Made by a program: the position numbers and the translations under genes. From contig OY741273.1 of the NCBI GenBank assembly GCA_963514095.1, positions 18,985,465 to 19,049,464 on the forward strand: a stretch of 64,000 nucleotides of DNA, written 5' to 3'. This stretch comes from Eutrigla gurnardus (lineage: Eukaryota; Chordata; Actinopteri; Perciformes; Triglidae). Positions 11,103 through 21,654 of the stretch are shown piece by piece. The first letter of the stretch is position 1. Each line of letters opens with the position of its first letter. The notes beneath the pieces were generated by a model. It was not told the origin of the DNA and searched no databases. It saw only the letters and a list, made by a program, of their open reading frames with translations.

Positions 11103-14100
11103 CTAAATCCTCAGATTCTCCTGCTCCACGACGCCATTTCTGTCATAGTTTGCAGATGTCGATGTCAAATGTCCACTGTGTGGAACAGAGACAGAGATTA
11201 TTATGTATTTGTGCAGATGAGCCATTAGTCATACCAGCATTTTAATCAGCCAAGTATATAATATGTAATAAATGGACCTGTATAATACTTCAGTTTCTTT
11301 ACCACCGCGTAATACGGGCGTTATGTGATGCTTAAAGATCGCCTCTTCCAAACCTACTTGGGTTGTTGAAACTTCCAAGCTCGATAAAGGTTGCCCTTCT
11401 TCAATATGTAGAGGAGGACCATGTCACAGAAGAGAGCTCCCTGTCAAATTAAGTGATGCGATTGTCAAAAAAAAAAGGCGAAATACAAAAAAAAACTAAA
11501 AAAAACTGTGCAGTTCTATTAAAGGCATTTTAATAAACTATTAGAATGATACTTACAGCACCCATCAAAGTAAGCCCTGAAGCAACATTGATGGCTGTCG
11601 GGACAATGCTGAACTTCCCGGCCTGTGAATGACAGCACATCAAGTAAAAAGCTTACAATTAAAGGGGATGTCTGTCTTTCATTAAAATGTCTTTCAAGGT
11701 GAGATGTAAAAAGATATTATAAGGTATCACAGTACAATCTGATCCTGTTGCTATCTTGCTGTGGATGATTCAAGACCCTGCAAGCTTTTTCCTGTTTGTT
11801 ATTATGTGCTAATGTGCTGTACGCTTTGGCGGAGCCAACAACTTTACCTTTCCGTGCACCATGATGTTGAATCGGATACCGTAGAATTTGAACAGAGATC
11901 GATACCTCTCACCAGCAGCATTTTTGAAATACTGAGCTTTTCTGTTTGGTAGAATGTTGAGACATGAGAATACAAAATAATTAGATGCAATCAAGACTTT
12001 CCCCATAATTTTCTCCGTTCTAACCATGTCTTTTTAATTCTAAAGAGAACCACGTGTGTCTGTGGGACATAGCGATGTAGACAAAGACCTGAAGTTGAAT
12101 CCTGATGGTGTGGCGGTCTCGTTGGAGAGACTAATGTCCAGACGAGTAAAGTGGTACTGCGGATGGCAGTTAGAGTAGCCTTTGTCCAAGTCGCAGTCCC
12201 ACTCTATCATAATGCCGATGGAGCCGCCCTGCAGAACACAATACAAATTCCATCATGTGCTTTAAAAATCCTACATATTTGCAATTTGTTTCTCATAAAT
12301 TTCCACTCTTATCTTTCTTGTAAATGTATGACGTTATAATCTAACAAATTTGTGATTTTTTTTTCTCATAAATTTCGCCTGGCTCCGTAGTTATTATTAT
12401 TATTATTATTGTTATTTTTAATAATAAAAATATGACCATATACATGTGATGCTGTTGATTCTTTTGCCATTATAAGAACAAAAAAAATGTGTAATACTTA
12501 CCAATGTGGCCATTTCCTTGAAGTTGTATCCGGCTCGGCTGGTGATGTCACCCAGGCGAAAGATGGGACAGTAGGGGTGGAGCTCCTCGTCAAATCGACA
12601 ATTCCTCAAAAAGGAGTTTTCAGGCGTTTTGAAAACGTTCGACCTTAGAGTTGAGAAACGCACAGTAGCACAAAGTGTGTATATATGAGTTTGCACTGCT
12701 CTGTGCACAGCTGTTTTCAGATAGCCAAGCAGTACATGGAGAGGTAATGGTGAGAACGTACTTTGAAAATGTGAATTTGGAAAATTGGATGAAATTCTTG
12801 ATGTAGATGGTGAAGTTTTCAGCGTTTGTCAAGAGTGACCCTCTGTAAAGAAATTTTTTTTTTTTTTTAAAAAGAAAGAAAAAAGGTGCATTAGTTATAT
12901 TGAAGTTTTGTTTTGTTATTGCTTGCATAAAGAGTATGCATATTTGTATGTGTCTGTATTGCCTCTTACTGTGGTTTGAATTCTCTTTCAATAGGACACC
13001 AGCCGTAGATTTCACAGGTGCTGTTCCTCAAGCACCGGCCACTCATGATTCCTTCAGAAAAACAGCAGAACAAGACCCACAGTGTATCACATTTCTGTTG
13101 CCAATATATGGATTACACATGATCAGTTCAATTCTGCTATTTAAATGCATTGCAAAAGCATTCTTGCACCTTCAAGGACCTACACAAAACCAGGGGTTTA
13201 CCAGGGGGCCTTAAATGTTAAGACATTAGCTTAAAATATGCTATCCTAAGCACTTGTGTCTTCTATGTTGCACTCATTTTCATGTAATTGGAACTAAGAG
13301 AGAGAAGGTAACCTTGTAGAATTTAGACCCTAATCATATTTCATAATGGCACAGAGCCCGCCAACTTACATAATGGCAAATTAGCACTGTTTTCTCTCTT
13401 ACCGTTACCAGCCACAACCATCTTCCCCTTTTCACAGCCGTTGTCATCTTGACAGTGTCCATCCAGCACTTTGGGGCTCTAAAGCCACAGAAAAAAAATG
13501 TGTCAAGAAATATTTAACCATAAACAGACCAGTTTTACACTGACAACTGAAAACCTCTCATACTTATTGTAAGGAACCTTTTTATATAACATACTGAACA
13601 CTATTACTACTACTACTTAAAATCAAACCTCACACACACACTAGTGAAAATCAAACCTTTTTTAAGTAACCATTATTCTATGTGTATTTCACCTATGTAT
13701 GTGTCACAACAGCCATAAAGGTCATTTTGACTTAAATCCTGATGGTACCTGACTTTTCCTAAAGGTGTCTGTATTTTAATTTAAATTGTATTCATATATA
13801 TTACACAAAAGACATACACGACCGCACGGTGTGTGAAGTTTGATTTTCAGTAGTGTGTACGTGAGGTTTGATTTTCAGTAGTGTGTGTGAGGTGTGATTT
13901 TCAGTAGTGCGTGTGTGTGTGTGTGTGTGAGGTTTGATTTTCAGTAGTGTGTGTGTGTGAGGTTTGATTTTCAGTAGTGTGTGAGGTTTGATTTTCAGTA
14001 ATGTGTGTGTGTGATGTGTTATTTTCTGTAGTATATGTGTGTGTGAGGTTTGATTTTCAATAGTGTGTGTGTGAGGTTTGATTTTCAGTAGTGTGTGTGA

Positions 14101-16291
14101 GGTTTGATTTTCAGTAGTGTGTGTGTGTGAGGTTTGATTTTCAGTAGTGTGTGTGTGAGGTGTTATTTTCTGTAGTATGTGTGTGTCTGAGGTTTGATTT
14201 TCAATAGTGTGTGTGTGTGTGTGAGGTGTTATTTTCTGTAGTTTTGCCGCACTACTCATACTCAGTTTTCTTTTGCTTACAGAGGCTCCATTCTTTGGAA
14301 TTCCCATCTTCATGTTGTTAAATTATCTTCATCCCTCAATACTTTTAAGTTAAGACTGAAAGCTTACCTGTTAAATCAAAGTTCCTAATAGTTTCTTTTC
14401 CAGTATATTTGTCATTGGATCATTATCTCTTTACATGCTCATACACTCAGTTAAATACAATTATTTTATATTCATACATACCCATGTTTTTATTTCTGAC
14501 TTCTTTGAGTGTGTGCTATAAAATGGCACTTGTATTGCTTCCTTTTTTGTTGTTATTTGTTGTTGCTTTCTCCTATTGTTGTTGATTTATCCTCTGAATG
14601 TGTATATTTCTTGGGGAGGTGCTTCTTATAAGCCCATGTAGGGTTTTTTTAACCTCTCCTGCACTTACTATTCTTCTTTCATTTCTGTTTTTTGTAATTG
14701 TCGTTTTTTATGGTGCAAATAAAAAAAGTAAAAGTAAAAAAAAAAAGTAAAGTAGTGTGTGTGAGGTGTGATTTTCCATAGTGTGTGTGAGGTGTGATTT
14801 TCAGTAGTGTGTGTGTGTGTGTGTGAGGTGTTATGCTATATGAGAGGTTAAGTATGAGAGGTTTTCAGTTGTCAGTGTGGTTTCATTTTCACTTTTAAGT
14901 GTGTGAGGTGTTCAGTAGTCTGTGTTCTTACCTCGGCACAGTGTCCCAGCTTCTGATTGGGCGTCTCTAAGAAATTGGTAACCACAAACAGAACAGCTTC
15001 ACCCTAGATGTAGAGAAATCACAGGAATTGGTCATTGTGTTGACATAATTTCTTCCCCATTACCTGATTTAAACCTGCCTCTCAAAAAAGTAAATAATTC
15101 CCAAAATGTCAAGCCACTCAACCAGTCCTGCTTGTGTGACCGTGTATTTGGCTCCTCACCTTTGCTCGGCTTTTCTTCACATTTTGTCACTTTTCTCAGC
15201 CTGCACTGATGCATGTTACAGCTGCAATTCACATCAATCCTGCCCCGAACAGACATAAGGAACAAAACGCTGAATGTTTTCACCTGTGGCGGTATGACAT
15301 AGTCCTCAGGCCCCCACAGCACCAGACCAGACTCAGTGGTGTTCGTTACAGAGACTCCCTTCAGTTTAGTTATAACGGAGCCCTGGATGGCGTCGTCTGT
15401 CTCCTGGTAGCCTTTCTTGCTTATGAAAACCCACCTGTGGTTGAGAGATGCGTTTTAAACCATCTTGTGTAATGTATGATGTTTGACTCTCTTTTGGTTT
15501 CTGTTAGAAACGACAGGAAATGCAGACTGCGTGTTGTCGGGATATTAATCAGAATACAGGCTGCATTTACATTTGAACTCAACACTGTGATTTACTTTTT
15601 GTGGTATCATTTTTCAGATTATCAGATTTTCAATTATCAGATTTTTTATTCATATATTAAAAGTGTTTGATGCCTGTTGCTTTGGTTTCTATTATAAAGC
15701 ACATGTGACTCCATTAGACAAATGTTCTTATTGGGCTTACAACTGTATTTATTATTGCATTTTGCTACAGGGCTCTTAACAAGTTACAAGAGTACTGAAC
15801 ATTAAAACAAACTTTATGTGGCATTTGAGTGTAAAACAGTTTAATACTATATTGCACTGGCTTGAACTCATTAGCAATCAAAAACTTAAAGTTAAATGCG
15901 GAATAAAATAATTGTTGATCATCTATAGACCTATATGTTGTTGCATTTTCAGTTTATTTATTTAGGATATTTAAAATATAATGCGGTTAGGGTCAACATA
16001 CAGTAGGATATATAGCCTAATACTCCTCAGACATACGTTTCTATATTAACAGTATGATTATTTGTTAAAGTTTTGTCATTTATAGGTTACCATTTTATAA
16101 GATAAAATGAGATATATGCTAATAATATGATATGGCAGTGATTCGCCGACTTACCCTATAATGTAACCGATGATTAATAACTGAAAAACTCTGTACAAAA
16201 CTCCAACTGTCTTATTTTTGGAGACAATGAATTTTTCCGTTTTGTAGTCGAGGAAGGAGAGGAAGCATCCATGGATGGAGAACCCGGCCAT
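11103..16291 (-). CDS. p2rx5: P2X purinoceptor, P2RX5-type ATP-gated cation channel
   Basis: Twelve phase-consistent exons give about 398 residues: 16155-16291, 15284-15434, 14932-15003, 13403-13478, 12970-13051, 12762-12842, 12502-12643, 12089-12228, 11848-11941, 11557-11622, 11358-11440 and 11103-11175. P2X subunits form trimeric ATP-gated cation channels in the plasma membrane. Visible hallmarks are an N-terminal DYKTEK followed by TM1 (VFQLLIIGYIIG), the GYQETDD and DYVIPPQ blocks, and the paired ectodomain cysteines. Further on come AENFTIYIKN, NCRF...YCPIFRLGD, WDCDLDK, SGFNFR and YGIRF before TM2 (VASGLTLMGAGALFCDMVLL). The DYKTEK start and LFCDMVLLYILKKGN after TM2 point to P2RX5 rather than P2RX4 or P2RX1. 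I start at the second in-frame ATG because it leaves 14 residues before DYKTEK, as in the family. The cytoplasmic tail is short. Confidence 0.92.
13829..14250. repeat. minisatellite, unit about 22-30 nt, left block
   Basis: Tandem units of the form GTGTGTGAGGTTTGATTTTC plus AGTA, with variable GT length, in a p2rx5 intron. On the minus strand they make a spurious His-Thr/Asn-Gln-Thr-Ser reading frame of 170 codons that is not a gene. Confidence 0.9.
14255..14748 (+). mobile_element. retroelement remnant inserted in the minisatellite
   Basis: Non-repetitive sequence of about 490 bases. It ends in an A-rich tail with AAAAGTA units and has an eroded stretch resembling the C-terminal coding end of a LINE ORF2. 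The minisatellite resumes on the far side (14752-14930), and short GTAGT-like sequence flanks both junctions. The family is not identified with certainty. Confidence 0.5.
14752..14930. repeat. minisatellite, right block
   Basis: The same unit as the left block (GTGTGTGAGGTGTGATTTTC-like copies), more degraded towards the p2rx5 exon at 14932. Confidence 0.8.
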
Positions 16292-16504
16292 CCTGCAGCT
16301 GTCCGCGGACACTCGGAGCGCTCCCGCTGCTCGTCTCCACGGAGTCAAGTCAGCGTCAGTAAGCGCGACATCCTGGTGTGACTTTTAAAGTAAGACGGCG
16401 GTGACTTCTGTGACATCCGGTATTCGAAGAGATGGAAAGTGAAATTAATTTCGGATTGTAAAAGACGAAAAAAACGAGTCTACCTTAATATGCTGTATTT
16501 CAGC

Positions 16505-17480
16505 AGGTATAGGGGAGAGTGGGGTAAGTAGTGCCAATTTTTTACTTAAAGCGCCTTTAAAGCAAGGGGATTATAGTAATGCCTCCAACTAATATATGGA
16601 CATATAGTTTAGGATGTTGTGCATCCCTGGGAGCAATTACTTTGGATTTTAAATAAAGTGTTTGAGAAATATAGCTTTAGAAAAAAAAGTGGTTTAGAAG
16701 TGACATACACTGGGGTAAAGTGTGCCATTGATAATTGAAATAAAGGCCATTATAATCTCACAAACGATAATGCTATATAAAAGCAAGACAAATTCAATAC
16801 AAAATTACTTTAATGTTTATTTAAAGTTTTAACAACATCAAAGGCCACTTTTCTATAACAAGGCCTATACCGTCACACGACTCTTCGCAGATCCAGCCTA
16901 CTAGGCCTATACAACTTAACATCCTACTTGTCAATGCTGCAGGGAAATATGAGCTCCCTTCTAGCTGTACACGTTTTGTGGTGTTGGTGGTTTACTTAAA
17001 GATAGTTTACGACATCAAAGGCCAATTTGCTTAAACAAGGCTTAGCGTCACATGAACACATGCTCAGAACAAAATCCAACCCGGAGAGAACCCACGCTTA
17101 CACAGCGAGAACATGCAAACTCCACCCAGAAGGAATCCACACCCAAGAATCAAACCTGGGACCTTCTCGCTGTCAGGCAACAGTGCTACACACTACACCA
17201 CTGTTCAACCCTCAGAACAAAAAAAAAATCCAAAATGAGCACCTTATCATTTGCAAATCATCTGCATCTGAATCTCTTCACAGATTTGGCCTACTACTGA
17301 ACTTGTCAATGCTGCAGGGGAATGTGAACTTATGTTCCCCTCTGGCTGTACCACCAAGTTTTTGTGGTGTGGGTATTTTCTTGAGCACATCATCCTTCAT
17401 CATTCTCTCTAAATGTGAAGATGGGCTTTCCAATTTTGCACTGATATCGTAACCTTCAACATTCTCCACCAATCCAACAT
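16505..17480. mobile_element. degraded, internally duplicated repeat element
   Basis: Upstream of p2rx5. It contains a GGGGTAAGT..TGCC motif twice (about 16516 and 16712), a pattern I associate with fish DNA-transposon relics. An internal segment is repeated directly: 16825-17005 matches 17009-17054 plus 17268-17375 (shared ACATCAAAGGCC and CTTGTCAATGCTGCAGG). The second copy is split by another repeat. The minus strand keeps a short open frame that may be eroded coding sequence. Family assignment is tentative. Confidence 0.45.
17055..17265. mobile_element. fish dispersed repeat (LINE 3'-end type) nested in an older repeat
   Basis: Carries the motif GAGAACATGCAAACTCCACC followed by a GGGACCTTCTCGCTG block. 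I recognise this as a very common teleost interspersed repeat. It interrupts the second copy of the duplicated segment around it. Confidence 0.6.
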
Positions 17481-18093
17481 AGTATAGGATTTGGATTTTT
17501 TACCTGCAAACTTCACATTAACAAAGTCACCAGCAGACAGATCCTTGTCACGATTCATTTAAATGTAAAAATGTGATTAAAAAATAGAATGTTCCACTCT
17601 TTACTCTATCACGGGGTTGTTGAGTGTTTCTATATCTCTTTTCAAATCATCACAAATCAACAGATACATGGTGACCCTGGGAAATATCTCACTTTTAGAC
17701 AGAGTTTATGTTATGTAGACATAGGTTTGAAAGTGTGCTGTGAAGATGGACCTTTGTATGTTTCATCACATGGCCCTCTTTCTCCGGAAGCATCATCAGG
17801 AAGTGGTCTGGAGGTGACAATCACTTCGGGCCTTTCTCTCACATTTATACATGTTCATAAAATATAAACATTTATTGACTTAAATTCAATGATTGGCAGA
17901 ATTGCCTTTGAAGTTTTGAAGTTGAAGTTTGAAAAAAAAGTGTCAAATGTTATGTCATTCACATGAAACTAAAACACAGCAAAGCACTTCCGTGAATGAC
18001 TAACTCTACTGTGATGGTCTTGTGGGGTTTTTTTTCCAGTGATGCTGAGGGGGGTTAGTGTACAGACTGTCACACTGCTATTCACGCCAGAAG

Positions 18094-21000
18094 ATGCGGA
18101 CAATGGATGCTGACAGGTGGATTCCCCTTTTAGCCCTGTGCTTTATTTGTGTGTCTTCGAATGGTAAGTCCTTCATTGAAAATAGAGAATGATAATACTA
18201 TTATAATATACTCTAATACTATTTATATAAAATACGAATAAAACTTCTCTTCTTTTGCTGTAATAATTGTTTGATCCATTTGTACATTTTACAAGTATTC
18301 GGATATTTGAATATACATCCGAAATGCTTGGCGAATCTGTTGACAAAGACGAGATATTTCTACTAATAGTTGACTATGATGTTAGTATTCTATTTAAATA
18401 TATTTAATTATACATAGGCTATATGGCAGATGCCCCAGCCCCTCCTCCTTTAATCTCTTTCAATCAGTTCATTGACGTTTTTGTTCAGTGTCTTTGATAG
18501 TTTGAAGTTTTCATTTTCATATTTTCTGTAATTGTAACACATTCATTCTCAACCCTGACAGTTAATTCGGCAAGACACCAGTTTTGAATATCTACAGTCA
18601 CGAGGAGGAGGAGTTTCTACTGTCAGTGCTCTTGGTTATATGACATAAACTCAAAACTTGTTCTTCTCTTTTAAGACTCTTGTGAGCAGAACTCTGATGG
18701 TTGTGACAAACACACACTCAGCGCCGCACTCGGCTTCTCTGTGCTCCTCCAATGCAAATTTGCAAACATGAGCCTCAACTGGGTGTCGTGGACCCACTCT
18801 CCTGAGGCGGACCTCGTTCATCTCACATCTGAAGGCCATATTAAGTTCCTGGACCACAGGAATGGCCGAGTGAAAGCCTTTCCAAACCAGGGCTCGGAGA
18901 GGAACTACTCCATCCGCATCGACGAGCTTCAGACCTCTGACCTGGGGTGTTATCGCTGTCAGCAGGGACTCGACTGTCTTCAGGTGGAGTTGGCCGCTGA
19001 AGGAGGTGAGGGCGACTTTCTGTTTGAAAACGTTTTCAGGTGCTGAGAAACAAGGGGCCTCCTTCCTCTCCATAGTCATAAAGTGAGCTAGAGTTTCCTG
19101 TCAAATGCATCGTTGTCAAAACCACAACCTGTTGTGCAGGTGCTCTAAACCATGACCCGAGGCTACTGATCTACATCTGTGTTGGCGCGGCAGTTTTCCT
19201 GCTGCTGAGCATCGGCGCCGGCTGCTGCTGCGCGATGTGCATACGTGAGTATACTCTCAGACCACAGATGAGCGGAAATGATTTGCGGTGTTGTTGGATT
19301 GGTTGACTGTAACTTTCTCTTTCAGTGTGCTTTAACAACAGAACTCAGGACAATCTTCAAGGTGCAAGAACTGAGGGTGAGAGACGATTTCACAACATTT
19401 CCATTAGATTCAACCATGTTGTCTCGGTACACAGTCGCTCAAAGAGTTGTGTGGTTTTAAAAGATATATCATGCACAGAGCAATGGAAATGAGCAAACTG
19501 GCAAAGCACAGTGATACATATAGTAGAAAATAAACAGTAGTGCACATCCAGTGGTGGACAGTAACAGAGTAAATTTACTTACTGTACTTAAGTACATATC
19601 CAGAGGATTTGTACTTTACTTGAGTGTTAGATTTATTTGGTACTTATTACTCTTACTTGAATACATTTCCAAGACAAATACTTTTACTTTTACTCAAGTT
19701 AATTTCTAGAAAGGCTGAAAAATACTTTCAGGTCTGGTCTTTTTTTTTACTTTCTTTTTTTTAAGTACTATTGGACACAAGCTGTGTTTGTCAAAGAAGG
19801 AAACCTATCACAGTGCACGCTCTCCACTGGGATCTACGTAAAAGCGGAAATACGTAATCCCTCCCCATAAGGATACATGGGGAGACAGAGTTTGTTGTGC
19901 TCCTATATTGTCCTTCCTGTAAAGACAAGTGACTTCAACATTGAGTTATTGAAAGCAGAGATGTAGTTTTTTGTAAAACAGTGATTCTCAACCAGTGATG
20001 TGGGGACAACATTGGTCTTTGAGGGGGTTCCAGTTCCCTCTGTGCACATCTTTCCTTCAAAAGAAGGGTTGGTTTTGGGAAACATGTTTGTTCGCTTCCT
20101 TCACAAGGAGACCACGTGTCATATCGATCTTCTACTATTGGCAAGAACAAGCATGTTTCCCAAAATGTCCAACAATTCCTTCACGTTGCTTCTTCCACAT
20201 CCCACTGCAGGCGCCAGCGCTCCACGGCCTGCCGATCCACAGCCGAGAGGTAACGACACAAACACACTGTTGTAGGCCACGAAGGTGATATTTCAGTTCT
20301 GTTTTTTTTTTTCTTTTTCAACGTGTTTTCCTTTTCCCTGCAGGAGCAGGCAGTGATAATCTGGTTTATGGTGGGTTAACACAGTTCTCCTTAGTTTGAT
20401 TCTTTCGTTACATGGCATCTGTTGATTCACCTTGTTAAAAAGCTAATACCTTTGTTATGTTTTGAATATTAGAAAATGATGACCAAGACCCATCAAGGCA
20501 GCAGGATGACTTGTCCAGAAATTATATCAATCCAACGCCAGCAGTTCTCCCTGATCCAGATAGGTCTCAACCCACTCAGAGCACCAGTGGGATTTATCCA
20601 AACTTGAACCAGTTTGAGAAGACGGACAGTCAGAGAACAAAACGGCGATTTCACAGTGGTGAATATAAAAATGATCAGTTTCTATCACGACTCTTATCAT
20701 CTTGCCGTGACAAACTGCTCTAACTCAATCTTCTCTCGCCTCTCCAGAACTCTTCAGCAGATTAAGGCAAGCAAGTGTCGGCCGGAGTTATTACGGTAAA
20801 ATGAGCATAGTTTATCATGTTACATCGGTTCAGTGTTGTCAGGAAGTTCACGTTTGTTCTTTTTATCACGCAGTTAACCAAGCGGAAATCAGCATGCAAC
20901 AAGCCAGGCCAGCTGGGGCGGCGAATCATCTCAGAGGTATTTAACCTTCTCCTCCATTTATCTCATCTGTCAGAATGATTTATCTGCATGTGAGAATAAA

Positions 21001-21198
21001 TAATTTCATTATTCACAAAATCATTTTGTTTTTTTAGCCAAAAAGGCCGAGGAAAGTGCATGCTGACTTCATATGTGGGCATCTTAGGGATGACATAACG
21101 CTGTGGCTCAACTGCTCTCCTCTCCGTTGTCTCTGTCAGATGGTGAATACAAAAACCCGATTTACAACAGGAGCACAGACCAGCTCAACTACCTTTAG
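18094..21198 (+). CDS. Ig-domain type I membrane receptor with multi-YxN tail
   Basis: Ten exons, all introns phase 1, give about 325 residues: 18094-18163, 18676-19005, 19140-19244, 19326-19376, 20211-20249, 20344-20370, 20473-20658, 20748-20795, 20874-20936 and 21140-21198. Residues about 1-22 are a signal peptide. Exon 2 is one V-like Ig domain (LLQCKF, a Trp pair, LQTSDLGCYRC) with extra cysteines. Exon 3 holds the transmembrane helix (IYICVGAAVFLLLSIGAG) with a juxtamembrane CCC, possibly palmitoylated. The tail has Tyr-x-Asn motifs YEND, YINP, YPNL, YVNQ and YKNP, each a consensus Grb2-type SH2 ligand once phosphorylated. There is no ITAM and no clear ITIM. I infer an immune-type receptor signalling like a LAT/LAX-class adaptor. 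I cannot name an orthologue, and it may be fish-specific. AATAAA lies at 21367. Confidence 0.8.
19548..19795. mobile_element. dispersed DNA-transposon-like repeat (TACTTAAGTAC family)
   Basis: Begins AGTGGTGGACAGTAACAGAG and contains many TACTT/AAGTA steps. This is a pattern I know as a widespread teleost non-autonomous element. It sits in the intron between exons 4 and 5 of the Ig receptor gene. Confidence 0.6.
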
Positions 21199-21622
21199 AA
21201 AACGAAGGGGAGTTTAAACAGCTGTTGAAATACGTTATTCAGTATCAACATCCTTTCCAATGTTATCGATTATTCATTTTGCATATTAAACTTGACACGT
21301 CTTATTTCATTTGTCTGCAAATGTACTGTATTTCCTGTAGTGATTGCTGTTTGGTAATGTTCATGAAATAAAGAGCTTCACATGCACATCAAGAAGCAGT
21401 CTGTGTGTTGAATGCAACAAACCCATGTATGCGAGTTCCATATTTTATGCATGTGAAAGCCAAACTAGTACATTTTGACCATATAAACGCTCTGTTTGAC
21501 TTGCAGATCAAATATAAACCCTTTGTTTTTTTTGTTTTTCGACGCTCACACCTTTAATTTAGAACATTAAAACTTTTTTTGTTGCTTTTACTCTCATCAT
21601 GCCAATTAAGCCAAATGACAAG

Positions 21623-21628
21623 CAGCTG
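21623..21628 (+). promoter_or_regulatory. E-box CAGCTG upstream of the ZP gene ATG
   Basis: A CANNTG E-box 27 bases upstream of the start codon. In mammals and medaka, zona pellucida genes are driven by the oocyte factor FIGLA through such boxes. The motif is common by chance, so functional assignment is inference. Confidence 0.25.
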
Positions 21629-21654
21629 CTTAGCCTCTCACAGAGTCTCCAAAG

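Noticed and set aside
13801..14313. 170-codon minus-strand open frame rich in His, Thr, Lys and Gln
   Set aside because: It is the translation of the GTGTGTGAGGTTTGATTTTC minisatellite inside a p2rx5 intron, with no splice or domain support.
16289..16348. First in-frame ATG of p2rx5, 19 codons further upstream
   Set aside because: It would add an Arg/Ala-rich leader unlike any P2X N terminus; the second ATG gives the family-typical 14 residues before DYKTEK.
19995..20288. Two overlapping open frames of about 95 codons between exons 4 and 5 of the Ig receptor
   Set aside because: No start context, no domain and no phase-compatible splice sites except the real 39-nt exon at 20211-20249.
21037..21085. 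Alternative last exon of the Ig receptor after TTTTTTTAG at 21037
   Set aside because: It splices in phase but ends after nine residues without a motif, while the exon at 21140 gives a tyrosine motif and the usual stop; kept only as a possible minor isoform.
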